Assembly: GCF_001747405.1 (NCBI RefSeq)
Contig: NZ_CP017305.1
Span: 2,312,001 to 2,376,000 of the forward strand
Reading direction: 5' to 3'
Source of the DNA: Chlorobaculum limnaeum
Lineage (GTDB): Bacteria > Bacteroidota > Chlorobiia > Chlorobiales > Chlorobiaceae
Length of the DNA stretch: 64,000 bases
Shown: piece after piece, positions 38,809 to 47,905 of the stretch
Layout of the letters: each line of letters begins with the position of its first letter
Position numbering within the stretch: the stretch's first letter is position 1
Made by a program: the position numbers and the translations under genes
Notes under the pieces: generated by a model
Seen by the model: only the letters and a program-made list of their open reading frames with translations
Databases searched by the model: none
Told to the model about the DNA's origin: nothing

Positions 38809-39237
38809 TCAGCTTACGGCGATCTCCTTGCTCTTTTTCTCTTCAGGTTCCTTTTTCGGGACGACGATCTTGAGTACGCCATTGTCGTAGTTTGCAGTGA
38901 TATTTTCAGCGTCTACGTTGTCACCAAGGGCAAAACTTCTCGACAGACTTCCCCACGAGCGCTCGACCCGGTGATAATTCTTCTTTTTATCCTCCTCTTC
39001 CTGGGTGCGCTCGGCGCAGATGCTGATGACATCATCTTCCATCGTCACCTTCACATCCTCCTTCTTAACGCCCGGAATGTCGGCGGAGAGATACACGGCT
39101 TTTTCATCTTCACTGATGTCCACCTTGAAGTTTGGAGCCATCATCGAGCCCATCGAGCTGATGAACGGCGTCAACCTTTCGTTGAACACATCTTCGAACA
39201 TTTTCAGTGGATCCCTTCCATAAAGCTTCAGGTTCAT
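38809..39237 (-). CDS. small heat shock protein, Hsp20/alpha-crystallin family
   Basis: ATP-independent holdase chaperone, 142 residues. The alpha-crystallin domain runs from ~38 (NFKVDISEDEKAVYLSADIPG) to ~128, with the closing motif NGVLKIVVPK, and ends with a charged tail. A GGAGGT site 6 bases before ATG supports the start. It converges with bchE and diverges from cas3. Confidence 0.94.
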   Translation of the reverse strand: MNLKLYGRDPLKMFEDVFNERLTPFISSMGSMMAPNFKVDISEDEKAVYLSADIPGVKKEDVKVTMEDDVISICAERTQEEEDKKKNYHRVERSWGSLSRSFALGDNVDAENITANYDNGVLKIVVPKKEPEEKKSKEIAVS

Positions 39238-39575
39238 GGTTCACCTCCGTTTATCTGTTCATGAAATCGAAAGTCACACACATCTTCTCTTTCGTATGCT
39301 AACACTTTTCCACTCGTCAAAATTCCAATCCGGCCCTCTGGAGCCTCTCTCGACCCGATGTAACCAAACCGGCACAGGAGCAAAATTCAGCCCGTTTCCT
39401 TTCGAGTATTTTTTTCGCACAGGGAGATTCACATTTCGAAGCACCAATTTTTACATTCAATTTATCACACCAACCCCACACGCCAGCAGTTCCGGTTCAT
39501 TGTGGATTCGGTTGACCGTTTTGTGTTTTGCGCTTTGCCTGACAATGCCGTTCAAACCTCACGACCTGACCGCAC
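39238..39575. other. divergent intergenic region hsp20 / cas3
   Basis: 338 bp, less GC-rich than its surroundings, no supported gene. It should contain the promoters of hsp20 and of the cas operon. I looked for a CIRCE inverted repeat and did not find one. Confidence 0.4.
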
Positions 39576-42158
39576 ATGCGATACCCAAAATCCAACAGAA
39601 AGCCGGAGGCTCCGGCTGAACATCCGCCCCTGCCGCTCGAAAACTGCCTGGCCAAATCCCGGAAAATCGATGCAGACCGCTCCGTTGCCGGGCGGACGGT
39701 GCTCGACCACTGCCGCATCGCGGGCGAGGTGGCGCGGGAGCTGATCGCCCGCTCGCCCGCCTATCTGCGCGAGCCGTTCTTCCCCGGCGGCTCCGCGCTC
39801 GTCGCCGCCTGCCACGACCTCGGCAAGGTCTGCCCGACATTCCAGAAAAAGATTCACAAGGCGATCGAGGGCGCTGACCCGACGATTCTCGATGCGTTGA
39901 ACGATGTCGATCCGGAGATCGAAAAAAATTGGGGCGGACACGCGGGCGTGAGTCAGTGCGCTCTCGAAGCGCTGGAGGCGGGCAAAACCGTCGCTTCGAT
40001 TGCCGGTTGCCACCACGGTTACGCGCCGAAACTCGGCGGACGAACTGCCGACGCGGAGTCGTTCGGCGGCGCGGCGTGGCAAGCCAAGCGGACGCGGCTT
40101 TTGGAATTGCTGATGGAGGCGACGGGCGAGCGGCTCCCGGAAATCCGCGATCCGCTGCACGCCCGCGTGCTGGCCGGACTGACCTCCGTGGCGGACTGGA
40201 TCGGCTCCGGCGCGATCTTCGACGACCCCGGCGAGCCGTGGCAAAACCGCGTCGCCGCCGCCGTCGATACCGCCGGATTCACGCCGCCGCTCCTCGCGCC
40301 GGGGCTGTCGTTCCGGGAGATTTTTCCCTTTGAGCCGAACCCGATCCAGCGCGGCCTGATCGAGGCGGCCTGTCGCCCCGGCCTCTATATCCTCGAAGCG
40401 CCGATGGGCATCGGCAAAACCGAGGCCGCGCTCTACGCCGCCTACGCCCTCGTGGCGGCTGGGAAGGCGCGCGGCATCTACTTCGCCTTGCCGACGCAAC
40501 TCACCTCCAACCGCATCCATGGGCGCGTCGAGCGCTTTCTCGACCGGGTGCTCGAACCGGACTCCCCCCACCGGGCCGCGCTGCTCCTGCACGGCAACGC
40601 CTGGCTGCAAGAGTTCGACCTCGGCGCGGAGGCCGCGCCCGGCTGCTCGTGGTTCAGCTCCGCCAAGCGCGGCCTGCTCGCCCCCTTCGCCGTCGGCACC
40701 GTCGATCAGGCGCTGATGGCCTCGATGAACGTCAAGCACGGCTTCGTGCGCGCCTTCGGCATCGCGGGCAAGGTGGTCATCCTCGACGAAGTGCACAGCT
40801 ACGACGCCTACACCGGCACCATTCTCGACCGGCTGGTGGGTGAGTTGCGGCGGCTGCGCTGCACGGTCATCATCCTCAGCGCCACCCTCACCGGCGAGCG
40901 GCGGAGCGCGTTGCTCGGCGCGGAACGAAGCGCGGAGGCGGCCTACCCGCTCATCACTGCCTTGCCTGCCGACGCGCCGGAGCCGCTGGAAATCGCGCCG
41001 GAAACGACCGCCGGAAACGAGGTCACCATCCGCCAGACGCTCGACTGCGAGGCGGCGCTCGACGAAGCGCTCGACCGCGCGGATTCCGGCCAGCAGGTGC
41101 TCTGGATCGAAAACACCGTCAGCGAGGCGCAGGAGGCGTACAAACTTCTCGCCGCCCGGTCGAGCGGCATGGCAATCGAGTGCGGCCTGCTCCATTCGCG
41201 CTTCATCCACCGCGACCGCGAGGCGCTCGAAGAAGAGTGGGTGACGCGCTACGGCGCTGATGGCGCGGCGGCGCGGCGCGAGCGGGGGCGGATTCTCGTC
41301 GGAACGCAGGTGCTGGAGCAGTCGCTCGACATCGACGCCGACTTCCTCGTCACGCGCCTCTGCCCGACCGACATGCTCTTGCAGCGCATCGGGCGGTTGT
41401 GGCGGCACAGCTTCCACCAGCGCCCCGCCGGAGCGAGGTGCGAGGCGTGGATCGTCAGCGCACAGTTCGAGGCCGCCGAGCAAAATCCCGGCGAGGCGTT
41501 CGGCAACAGCGCGAAGGTTTACAGCCCCTACGTACTCTTGCGGACGCTTCAGGCGTGGGCTGGCGTGGAAACGCTTTCGCTGCCGGGCGACATTCGCGGC
41601 CTGCTCGAACGCACCTACGAAGCGAAGCCGGAGAGCGAGGCGATGGCAAAGCACAAAGCCGAACTCCAGAAACGCAAGGAGATGCTCGAAACTTTCGCGC
41701 TTCAGAGCGTCTCGCCGGGCCTCGGCGCAAAGCCCGACACCAACGTCACCACCCGCTACAGCGACATCGACAGCGTCGAGCTGCTCCTGCTGCAATCGGT
41801 CAGCCACAACCACGCGGCGGGCGAAACCACGGTGACGCTGCTCGATGGCAAAACGCTCACCCTGCCGCACGACTTCGCCGCCGGGAAGAAGCGCGAGCAG
41901 CGTAAGCTCGCCGCTCGCCTCGCTACACAAACGCTTCAGGTCGCCGATTACGCCGCGCCCACGGCGCCCGGACGCAACACGCTCACGTGGCTCAAGCCCT
42001 ACTTCTACCTCGGCGACCCGTCGAAGAGCGAAAGCCTCCTGCGCGTCGCCATCGTGGGCGAGGGCGGCCAACTGAGGCTGCCCGGCGGCGGCGCGGCGTC
42101 CGGCGACTACGAACTGAGTTACAACCCGCGACTGGGCTACCAGTACAAAAAACGATAA
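39576..42158 (+). CDS. cas3: CRISPR-associated helicase-nuclease Cas3 (type I-E)
   Basis: Degrades DNA recruited by Cascade. HD nuclease domain in the first ~230 residues with H45, H80-D81 (CHDLGK), H122, H146-H147 and D207; superfamily 2 helicase after it with Walker A MGIGKTEAA (K281), DEVH at 404-407 and SAT at 435-437, then the C-terminal motif QRIGRLWRH. 860 residues. All catalytic residues I can check are present. First gene of the cas operon, 17 bp before cse1. Confidence 0.95.
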   Translation: MRYPKSNRKPEAPAEHPPLPLENCLAKSRKIDADRSVAGRTVLDHCRIAGEVARELIARSPAYLREPFFPGGSALVAACHDLGKVCPTFQKKIHKAIEGADPTILDALNDVDPEIEKNWGGHAGVSQCALEALEAGKTVASIAGCHHGYAPKLGGRTADAESFGGAAWQAKRTRLLELLMEATGERLPEIRDPLHARVLAGLTSVADWIGSGAIFDDPGEPWQNRVAAAVDTAGFTPPLLAPGLSFREIFPFEPNPIQRGLIEAACRPGLYILEAPMGIGKTEAALYAAYALVAAGKARGIYFALPTQLTSNRIHGRVERFLDRVLEPDSPHRAALLLHGNAWLQEFDLGAEAAPGCSWFSSAKRGLLAPFAVGTVDQALMASMNVKHGFVRAFGIAGKVVILDEVHSYDAYTGTILDRLVGELRRLRCTVIILSATLTGERRSALLGAERSAEAAYPLITALPADAPEPLEIAPETTAGNEVTIRQTLDCEAALDEALDRADSGQQVLWIENTVSEAQEAYKLLAARSSGMAIECGLLHSRFIHRDREALEEEWVTRYGADGAAARRERGRILVGTQVLEQSLDIDADFLVTRLCPTDMLLQRIGRLWRHSFHQRPAGARCEAWIVSAQFEAAEQNPGEAFGNSAKVYSPYVLLRTLQAWAGVETLSLPGDIRGLLERTYEAKPESEAMAKHKAELQKRKEMLETFALQSVSPGLGAKPDTNVTTRYSDIDSVELLLLQSVSHNHAAGETTVTLLDGKTLTLPHDFAAGKKREQRKLAARLATQTLQVADYAAPTAPGRNTLTWLKPYFYLGDPSKSESLLRVAIVGEGGQLRLPGGGAASGDYELSYNPRLGYQYKKR

Positions 42159-42175
42159 CCCTCATCAACACAGCC

Positions 42176-43744
42176 ATGCACAACCGTTTCAACCTGATCG
42201 ACGAACCGTGGATTCCCGCCGTCGGCAAAGGCTTCGCGAGCCTCGGCGACATTTTCAGCGATCCCGACATTCCCGCGCTCGGCGGCAACCCCGTGCAAAA
42301 GATCGCCCTCACCAAACTCCTGCTCGCCATCGGCCAGGCCGCCTGCACGCCGGAAAGCACGGAGGCGCTCGAACAGCTCGACGCCGAAACCTTCCGCCGC
42401 GCCTGCCGCGCCTATCTCGAAAAGTGGCGTGACCGCTTCTGGCTCTTCGGCGAACGGCCATTCTTGCAGATGCCCGCCGTCCGAAGGCTGATCGAGGAGC
42501 GCAAGCAGACCGAACTGAAAGCCGTGCCCGCCGCCCCGGCAAAGAAAAAAGAGGATGCCGAGAAAAAAGCGGAGGAAAACGCTCTGCCCCGCCCGATCGG
42601 CACGGGCTTCTTCCCCGACCTGCCCGCCGAGAACAACACGATTCTGAGCCAGTTCCAGTTGCTCGAAACCACCGAACCCGCCGAAATGGCGCTCTTCGTC
42701 GTCACGCTCATGAACTTCGCCTTTGGCGGAAAACGGATCGAAAAGAACCTCGCCCCGCTCACTCACGGATTCACGGGCAAATCGGTCTCAGCCAAGGCGG
42801 GGCCGAGCATCGGCAATTACGTTGGCTACCTGCACTCGTTCCTCACCGGCCCGACTCTGACGGACACCCTTCTGCTGAACCTGCTATCGCGGGAGCAGAT
42901 TCGCGACAACCCTTACTGGAAATCGGGACTCGGCAAGCCGCCGTGGGAGTTGATGCCGGAGGGTGAAGATTGCGTCGCCGCCAACCACCTGAAGAACTCC
43001 TACATGGCGACCCTGCTCTCGCTTTCGCGCTTCGTGCTGCTCGACGGCGAGGCCATCTACTACGTCGAAGGGCTGCAATACCCAAGCCACAAAGAGGGGT
43101 GGCGCGAACCGGGCATGACGATCAGCGATCAGGAAAAACAGTTGAAAGTGCTCTGGGTCGATCCCGACAAACGCCCGTGGCGCGAACTGCCATCGATGCT
43201 CGCCTTCCTCGAAAGCAGCGAAAACAAAGGATTCGAGTGCCAGTTCATCAGGTACGGACTCACGCGGGCAACGCGAAAGCACCCGCAGGTCGGCATCTGG
43301 TCGGGCGGCCTTCGCGTCAGCGCGAACTCAGGCGACCAGTCGGTCAAGCAGGACAACGATTTCGTCGAATCCCTTTTCCTGTTCCGATCCTCCGAAATCG
43401 GGAAACCTTGGTATGACCGGTTCAAGCTGGAAATGGAGTCGCTCGACCAGCTTTCCCGAAAAGTTTATGCGGCGACAAGGAGCTATTTCGACAAACAGAA
43501 CATGGACGGCGGCGACCTGGCCTCCAACGCCTCGGGTCTCTTCTGGCAGCTCTGCGAGCGGCGCTTCCCGGAGCTGGTCGATGCCTGCGGCGAACCAGAC
43601 AAGCTTCCCGCCATCCGCAAAGCGACCGCCGCGCTCGCCTTGCAGTCGTACGACACCTACTGCCCGAAAGAGACGGCGCGGCAGATCGATGCGTGGGCGG
43701 AGTGCCGTCCCAATTTTGCGAAGCATTTCATCAACAACCGATAA
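42176..43744 (+). CDS. cse1: Cascade large subunit Cse1 (Cas8e/CasA)
   Basis: Recognises the PAM and recruits Cas3. ATG 42176 gives MHNRFNLIDEPWIPAV, the family's N-terminal signature, and 522 residues. A Lys/Glu-rich stretch (AKKKEDAEKKAEEN, ~122-135) lies in the N-terminal domain near the L1 loop region; the C-terminal four-helix domain follows. It is 17 bp after cas3 and 11 bp before cse2. An open frame reaches further upstream into cas3 but is not used. Confidence 0.93.
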   Translation: MHNRFNLIDEPWIPAVGKGFASLGDIFSDPDIPALGGNPVQKIALTKLLLAIGQAACTPESTEALEQLDAETFRRACRAYLEKWRDRFWLFGERPFLQMPAVRRLIEERKQTELKAVPAAPAKKKEDAEKKAEENALPRPIGTGFFPDLPAENNTILSQFQLLETTEPAEMALFVVTLMNFAFGGKRIEKNLAPLTHGFTGKSVSAKAGPSIGNYVGYLHSFLTGPTLTDTLLLNLLSREQIRDNPYWKSGLGKPPWELMPEGEDCVAANHLKNSYMATLLSLSRFVLLDGEAIYYVEGLQYPSHKEGWREPGMTISDQEKQLKVLWVDPDKRPWRELPSMLAFLESSENKGFECQFIRYGLTRATRKHPQVGIWSGGLRVSANSGDQSVKQDNDFVESLFLFRSSEIGKPWYDRFKLEMESLDQLSRKVYAATRSYFDKQNMDGGDLASNASGLFWQLCERRFPELVDACGEPDKLPAIRKATAALALQSYDTYCPKETARQIDAWAECRPNFAKHFINNR

Positions 43745-43755
43745 AACCAACCGTT

Positions 43756-44292
43756 ATGGACAACGAAAAAGAGAAGAAAACCGGCAGGCCGGAAAAGTTC
43801 GTGGAGTTCGTGATCGGGCTGTGCCAGAAGGACAAGGGGGCCGCCGCCGCGCTTCGCCGCGCGGACAATCCGGCGACCGAGTACCAGAGCTGGGAGTACC
43901 TGGCGGGCTTCAACATCGACCTCGAAAACCCGTTCGAGCGCATTCCCTACGCCACCATCGCCGCCGCCATCTCGCGGGCCAAAGCGGAGCGCAACGGCTC
44001 GGCGGGCATCGGCAAGGCCATCGCCTATTGCTACGACGACAAGAGCGCCAGCGATCAGGCCAAAGCGCGGCTCCGGCGGCTGCTTGCCTGCGATTCGGTA
44101 AAGGAGGCTTGCCGGATTCTCCGCCCGCTCTTCAGTCTGATTGACTCGAAAGCTGCGGTAACGATTGATTACTCGCGGCTGCTCAAAGACCTTATCGACT
44201 TCGGATACGACAGTAACAAGGTCAAGACAAAGTGGGCAACCGACTTTTACCGCCACGCCGCCGAAAGCGCAACCGAGGAGGTGGAGGCATGA
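43756..44292 (+). CDS. cse2: Cascade small subunit Cse2 (Cas11/CasB)
   Basis: Helical protein that lines the belly of Cascade. 178 residues from ATG 43756 (MDNEKEKKTGRPEKFVEF). It has the conserved stretches ADNPATEYQSWEYLAG, RLRRLLACDSVKEACRILRPL and the final DFYRHAAES. The TGA overlaps the ATG of cas6e by 4 bp. It is divergent in sequence, as usual for Cse2, but position and length agree. Confidence 0.9.
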   Translation: MDNEKEKKTGRPEKFVEFVIGLCQKDKGAAAALRRADNPATEYQSWEYLAGFNIDLENPFERIPYATIAAAISRAKAERNGSAGIGKAIAYCYDDKSASDQAKARLRRLLACDSVKEACRILRPLFSLIDSKAAVTIDYSRLLKDLIDFGYDSNKVKTKWATDFYRHAAESATEEVEA

Positions 44293-44918
44293 TTGCAACC
44301 ATTCTCACCCTCAGCCGCAAGGACGTCAATGCCTTGCGCATTACGGACAGCTATTCGCTGCACCGCGTCGTTTACAGCCTGTTCGAGGATGTGCGCTCGG
44401 AGGCCGAAAAGCGGTCGAGTGTGCCCAGCGGCTTTCTCTTCGCCGACAAGGGGGGCGACGCCAAAGGGCGGCAAATCCTCATTTTGTCGGACAGACCGCC
44501 GCTGCCACCGGCGCACGGCGAACTGGTTTCCAGACCTGTGCCGGAGGAGTTTCTCCAGCACCGCTTCTACAAGTTCGAGGTGACGCTCAACCCCACGCGC
44601 AAGGAGAACAAAAGCGGCAGGCGCATCCCCATCAAAACCCGCGAGGAGGTGGCGGCGTGGTTTGGTAGCAAGTCGCTCGAGTCGTGGGGATTCAGCGTTG
44701 ACCCGGCGCGGCTCGACGTGCGGATGCTGCCGGTGATGCAGTTCAGCAAGCAAGGCGACCGGCCCGTCACCCACGGAGCGGCCAGCGTGTCGGGGATGCT
44801 GCGGGTCGAAAACCGCGACCTCTTTATCGAAAGCTTCAGAAAAGGCATTGGCCGGGGCCGGGCGTTCGGCTTCGGGCTGTTGCAGATCGAACCTCTCAAA
44901 GACGACTCAAACCACTAA
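44289..44918 (+). CDS. cas6e: CRISPR RNA endonuclease Cas6e (CasE)
   Basis: Cuts the pre-crRNA at the base of the repeat hairpin and keeps the 3' handle. 209 residues; His25 in DSYSLHRVVY matches the catalytic His of the family, and the Gly-rich loop GIGRGRAFGFGLLQIEPL is at the C-terminus. The ATG overlaps the cse2 stop (ATGA). Unlike E. coli, where casE follows casD, the gene lies here before cas7. Confidence 0.93.
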   Translation: MIATILTLSRKDVNALRITDSYSLHRVVYSLFEDVRSEAEKRSSVPSGFLFADKGGDAKGRQILILSDRPPLPPAHGELVSRPVPEEFLQHRFYKFEVTLNPTRKENKSGRRIPIKTREEVAAWFGSKSLESWGFSVDPARLDVRMLPVMQFSKQGDRPVTHGAASVSGMLRVENRDLFIESFRKGIGRGRAFGFGLLQIEPLKDDSNH

Positions 44919-44930
44919 AACCATACCACC

Positions 44931-45981
44931 ATGAACACCATGAACAACAATCCATTCAAGGGCCAGCGCATCGAGTTCCACATCCTCCAGCCCTTCCCGG
45001 TCACCTGCCTGAACCGCGACGACGTTGGCGCTCCGAAAACCGCTTCGGTCGGCGGCTCCACCCGCGCCCGCGTCAGCTCGCAGTGCTGGAAGCGACAAGT
45101 CCGTCTCGAAATGCACGAACTCGGCGTCCGGCTCGGCATACGCAGCAAAAAAATCGCCGATCATGTGGCCAAAGCCTGCGTCGCGCTCGGCGCGGATGAG
45201 GAAACGGCGAAAGCGTGCGGAGAGAAGATTGCCGCCGCGTTCAGCAACGACACGCTCTTCTTTTTCAGCGAATCGGAGGCAAACGCCTACGCACAGTACG
45301 CTGCCGAAAAGGAGTTCGACGCCGCGAAGCTCAACGACAAGGAGCTGGCGAAACTCTCGAAAAAAACCCTCGATCCCGCCAAGGACGGCCTCGACATCGC
45401 GCTGTTCGGGCGGATGGTGGCGCAGGCTGCCGAGCTGAACGTCGAAGCCGCCGCGTCGTTCGCCCATGCGATTTCGACCCACAAGGTGAGCAACGAGGTC
45501 GAGTTCTTCACGGCGCTCGACGACCTTGCCGAAGAGCCGGGTTCGGCGCACATGGGAAGCCTCGAATTCAACTCGGCGACCTACTACCGCTACGTTAGCC
45601 TCGACCTCGGCCAGCTCTCCGAGAACCTCGGCGGCGCGGGCATTGCCGACGCGGTGGAGGCGTTCACCAGGGCGCTCTTCGTGGCCGTGCCGAGCGCCCG
45701 GCAAACGACGCAATCGGGCGCGTCGCCGTGGGAGTTCGCGAAAATCTACATCCGCAAGGGCCAGCGCCTTCAGGTTCCGTTCGAGACCGCCGTCAAGGCT
45801 GAGAAGGGCGGATTCCTTGAGCCAAGCATTAAGGCGCTCTCCGATTATCTCGCCAAAAAAGGAGAAGCTCGCCGGATCGATGTTCGGCAAGGAAAAGGAG
45901 TTCACCTTTGGCGAGGACGAGTCGTTCAGCATCGACACGCTGGTCGGCGAATTGCGGAACTTTATCGAAGCGAAATCATGA
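44931..45981 (+). CDS. cas7: Cascade backbone subunit Cas7e (Cse4/CasC), with apparent frameshift
   Basis: Six copies form the crRNA-binding backbone. Start FKGQRIEFHILQPFPVTCLNRDDVG and HMGSLEFNSATYYRYVSLDL are typical. The frame is good to codon 308; then at an A6 run (45855-45860) it leaves the expected C-terminus, which lies in the next frame (KEKLAGSMFGKEKEFTFGED ... NFIEAKS) and ends with TGA 45979-45981. With one A removed the protein is 349 residues and its stop overlaps cas5 as ATGA. As written, frame 0 runs on without stop into cas5. A sequence error, a real mutation or slippage are all possible. Confidence 0.85.
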
Positions 45982-46694
45982 GCAATCCATTCATTCTTTT
46001 ATGGCTCGAAGCGCCCCTCCAGTCGTGGGGCGCTGACTCGCGCTTCGGGCGGCGCGACACGCTCGACTTCCCCACGAAGTCGGGCTTGCTCGGCCTCTTG
46101 TGCTGCGCCCTCGGCGCGGGCGGGGAGCAGCGGGAACTGCTCGCCGAAATGGCCCCGCTCCGCCAGACGGTGCTCGCGTTCCAGCGCGAACGCGGCGAGC
46201 GACCGCCGCTCTTGCGCGACTTCCAGATGGTCGGCAGCGGGTATGACGAGAAAGACAAGTGGGAAACGCTGCTGATTCCGAAAAAGCGCGATGGCGGCGG
46301 CGCGGTGGGCGGCGGCACGAAGATGACCTACCGCTACTATTTGCAGGAGGCGACCTTCGCCACCGCGCTGGAGGTTCCGGCGGCGCGGGCGGAAGAGTTT
46401 GCCGAAGCGCTCAAGGCTCCCGTGTGGGACATCTATTTCGGACGGAAGTGCTGCGCGCCGACCGATCTGGTGTTCCGAGGCGAATTCGACTCGGAGGCGG
46501 CGGCGCTCGAAGCGGCCTCTTCAATCGCCAAAGAGAAGTCGCTCCGGGAGGCATTCCGCGTTCGCGACTACGCTCCGGGCGACCAAAGCGAGGGGGAGGT
46601 CGTGGCGCTGAACGATGTGCCGGTGCAGTTCGGCACGCGAAAGAAGTACCGTGAACGCAGAGTAACCATAATCCACTACAGCGATGAAGAGTAA
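45978..46694 (+). CDS. cas5: Cascade subunit Cas5e (CasD)
   Basis: Caps the 5' handle of the crRNA. ATG 45978 gives MSNPFILLWLEAPLQSWGAD, the standard Cas5e start, 238 residues, with a middle QMVGSGYDEKD and C-terminal DVPVQFGTRKKYRERRV. It overlaps the corrected cas7 stop by 4 bp and cas1 by 11 bp. Because of the cas7 frameshift its frame is also reachable by translation from the cas7 start, which would give a 587-residue fusion. Confidence 0.92.
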   Translation: MSNPFILLWLEAPLQSWGADSRFGRRDTLDFPTKSGLLGLLCCALGAGGEQRELLAEMAPLRQTVLAFQRERGERPPLLRDFQMVGSGYDEKDKWETLLIPKKRDGGGAVGGGTKMTYRYYLQEATFATALEVPAARAEEFAEALKAPVWDIYFGRKCCAPTDLVFRGEFDSEAAALEAASSIAKEKSLREAFRVRDYAPGDQSEGEVVALNDVPVQFGTRKKYRERRVTIIHYSDEE

Positions 46695-47574
46695 CGCACT
46701 CGGCAACGAAGGGAATCCGGCGCGGCTTCTGATAAAAGTGACGCGGGATACCCTGCCGCAGGTCAAGGAAAAGTATCCGTTTCTGTATCTTGAGAAGGGC
46801 CGGATGGAGATCGACGACAGCAGCATCAAGTGGATCGATTGCGACTGCAACGTCGTGCGCCTGCCGGTCGCCATGCTGAACTGCATTCTGCTCGGCCCCG
46901 GCACGACGGTGACGCACGAGGCGGTCAAGGTGATGGCTGCCGCCAATTGCGGCATCTGCTGGGTGGGCGACGACAGTTTGATGTTTTACGCCAGCGGGCA
47001 GACGCCGACCAGCAACACGCGGAACATGACGCATCAGATGAAGCTCGCGGCCAATCCGGCAAAGTCTCTCGAAGTGGCGCGGCAGCTCTTCGCGTACCGC
47101 TTTCCGGACGCGAATCTGGAAACAAAGACGCTGCCGCAGATGATGGGCATGGAGGGTTTGCGGGTGCGGAAGTTTTACGAGGAGATGGCCGTGAAGTACA
47201 AGGTGGGCTGGAAAGGGCGGCGGTTCGAGCCGGGAAATTTCGAGATGAGCGACACGACGAACAAGATTCTCACGGCGGCAAACGCGGCGTTGTACAGCAT
47301 CATCATGTCGGCGGCGCACAGCATGGGCTATTCGCCGCACATCGGGTTCATTCACTCCGGCAGTCCGCTGCCGTTCATTTACGACCTGGCCGATCTTTAC
47401 AAGCAGCAGGTCTCCATCGATCTGGCTTTTGCCATGACTGCCGAGATGGCCGGATATTACGACCGGCACAAGATCGCCGCGGAGTTCCGGAAGCGCGTCA
47501 TCGAAATCGACCTGCTGGGCAAAATCGGCCCTGACATCGAAACCATTCTGGGGAAAAAGCAATGCTTGTCGTAG
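46684..47574 (+). CDS. cas1: CRISPR adaptation integrase Cas1 (type I-E)
   Basis: Integrates new spacers together with Cas2. 296 residues; metal ligands E157 (MGMEGLRVRKFYEEM), H224 (GFIHSGSPLPFIYDLADLYK, stated in two parts here because of length) and D237 fit the family. No truncation. It overlaps cas5 by 11 bp and cas2 by 13 bp. Confidence 0.95.
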   Translation: MKSNALGNEGNPARLLIKVTRDTLPQVKEKYPFLYLEKGRMEIDDSSIKWIDCDCNVVRLPVAMLNCILLGPGTTVTHEAVKVMAAANCGICWVGDDSLMFYASGQTPTSNTRNMTHQMKLAANPAKSLEVARQLFAYRFPDANLETKTLPQMMGMEGLRVRKFYEEMAVKYKVGWKGRRFEPGNFEMSDTTNKILTAANAALYSIIMSAAHSMGYSPHIGFIHSGSPLPFIYDLADLYKQQVSIDLAFAMTAEMAGYYDRHKIAAEFRKRVIEIDLLGKIGPDIETILGKKQCLS

Positions 47575-47897
47575 TCGCCAATGACCTGCCCCCGGCGGTG
47601 AGAGGCCGGATGAAGCTCTGGTTCATCGAACCCAGGGCGAACGTTTTTGTGTCGGGCGTGCGGGACAGCCTGGCCAGAAAGGTGGTGGACTATCTGCACG
47701 AGCACTGCCCGCCGAAAAGCGGCCTGATGATTTTCAACAGCTCGAACACGTGCCCCGGCTACGAGATTTTCGGCTTGGGCGACACGCGCAAAGAGATCAC
47801 GGAAATCTCGGGCCTGCCGCTCGTGATCGAAAAATCCGCCGAACCGCCACCAGATAACCCAAACAGCTTGACGCCAGACGTCCCGAAACCCCAGTAA
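47562..47897 (+). CDS. cas2: CRISPR adaptation protein Cas2 (type I-E), with C-terminal tail
   Basis: Partner of Cas1. The ferredoxin-like core MLVVVANDLPPAVRGRMKLW ... GLPLVIEK covers ~92 residues. A Pro/Asp/Asn-rich tail of about 19 residues (EPPPDNPNSLTPDVPKPQ) follows; E. coli Cas2 is near 94 residues. The tail codons and the next 8 bp fill the place where a leader would be expected before the first repeat. Confidence 0.92.
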   Translation: MLVVVANDLPPAVRGRMKLWFIEPRANVFVSGVRDSLARKVVDYLHEHCPPKSGLMIFNSSNTCPGYEIFGLGDTRKEITEISGLPLVIEKSAEPPPDNPNSLTPDVPKPQ

Positions 47898-47905
47898 AAC
47901 CCAGT

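Noticed and set aside
39238-39575. CIRCE element near hsp20
   Set aside because: GCTAACACTTTTCCACTCG has a weak likeness, but the required 9-base inverted repeat TTAGCACTC/GAGTGCTAA is not present.
39552-42071. 839-codon open frame on the minus strand opposite cas3
   Set aside because: Same reason; the plus-strand frame has all Cas3 motifs, and the antisense product is rich in Arg, Ala and Gly without domains.
45855-45861. Programmed minus-1 ribosomal frameshift site in cas7
   Set aside because: AAAAAAG is present but in the wrong phase, and minus-1 would lead into a frame that is neither the cas7 end nor cas5; a plus-1 shift or loss of one A is required.
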